14,703 nucleotides of DNA from Cytophagales bacterium (GTDB lineage Bacteria; Bacteroidota; Bacteroidia; Cytophagales; Cyclobacteriaceae), in contig DNTA01000143.1 of assembly GCA_003500135.1 (NCBI GenBank), forward strand, positions 1 through 14,703, written 5' to 3'. Positions within the stretch are counted from its first letter, which is position 1; each line of letters begins with the position of its first letter. Of this stretch, positions 14,702 through 14,703 are shown piece by piece. Both the position numbers and the translations under genes were made by a program. The notes beneath the pieces are model-generated. The model did no database searches and was not told where the DNA came from. It saw nothing but the letters and a program-made list of their open reading frames with translations.

Positions 14702-14703
14702 AC

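Larger units (their letters stand above)
14367..14703. other. Gene-free, hairpin-rich region at the window edge
   Basis: This 337-bp stretch has no convincing reading frame in any direction. It contains at least five inverted repeats in succession, listed separately, and the last ones share a sequence core and flanks in opposite orientation. No tRNA or known riboswitch shape was recognised. The most economical reading is a cluster of small palindromic repeats (REP/BIME-like), possibly the edge of a larger element that continues past the window. Confidence 0.6.

Noticed and set aside
14572..14703. CRISPR array
   Set aside because: The repeats are short palindromes in opposite orientation with no regular spacers and no cas genes nearby.

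Overview
This window looks like a chromosomal segment of a Bacteroidota bacterium, most likely from the Cytophagales. The supporting signs are a periplasmic two-propeller sensor kinase with a Y_Y_Y domain, several upstream sequences that resemble the Bacteroidota -7 promoter element TAnnTTTG, little Shine-Dalgarno signal, short lipoprotein signal peptides ending in FSC, and housekeeping proteins (MutS, a SpoU-family methyltransferase) of Bacteroidota flavour. No 16S rRNA, tRNA, CRISPR array or intact transposase gene was seen.

Left part, positions 16 to 9131, all on the minus strand. Read in the direction of transcription it holds: a small uncharacterised protein (9131-8793); an MpaB/Lcp-like haem oxygenase family protein (8691-7660); a compact three-gene unit of a PQQ-type sugar dehydrogenase lipoprotein, an atypical SDR oxidoreductase and a DUF3124 lipoprotein (7588-4961); and a second compact unit of a two-component sensor kinase, a sulfotransferase and a glycosyltransferase-like protein (4869-16). 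The last three genes are spaced by 5 bp and then overlap by 8 bp, so sensing and modification of a surface or extracellular glycan may be transcriptionally linked. That link is an inference from gene order.

Middle and right part. A MATE exporter (9250-10626, plus) ends directly against a convergent SpoU/TrmH-family RNA methyltransferase (11148-10627, minus), with no bases between the stop codons. The methyltransferase gene diverges from mutS (11238-13850, plus) across an 89-bp region that carries candidate -7 elements for both directions. After mutS comes a small secreted protein of unknown function (13986-14366).

Right edge, 14367 to 14703, has no gene. It holds several inverted repeats, including at least two and probably three copies of a small palindromic unit with the core GTC-TGY-GAC and shared flanks, in opposite orientations. 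This resembles a REP/BIME-type array, possibly mobilised by a RAYT (TnpA-REP) enzyme elsewhere in the genome, and is the least explained structure in the window. Other points worth a look are the SDR that lacks the canonical Tyr and Lys, and the kinase-sulfotransferase-glycosyltransferase unit.
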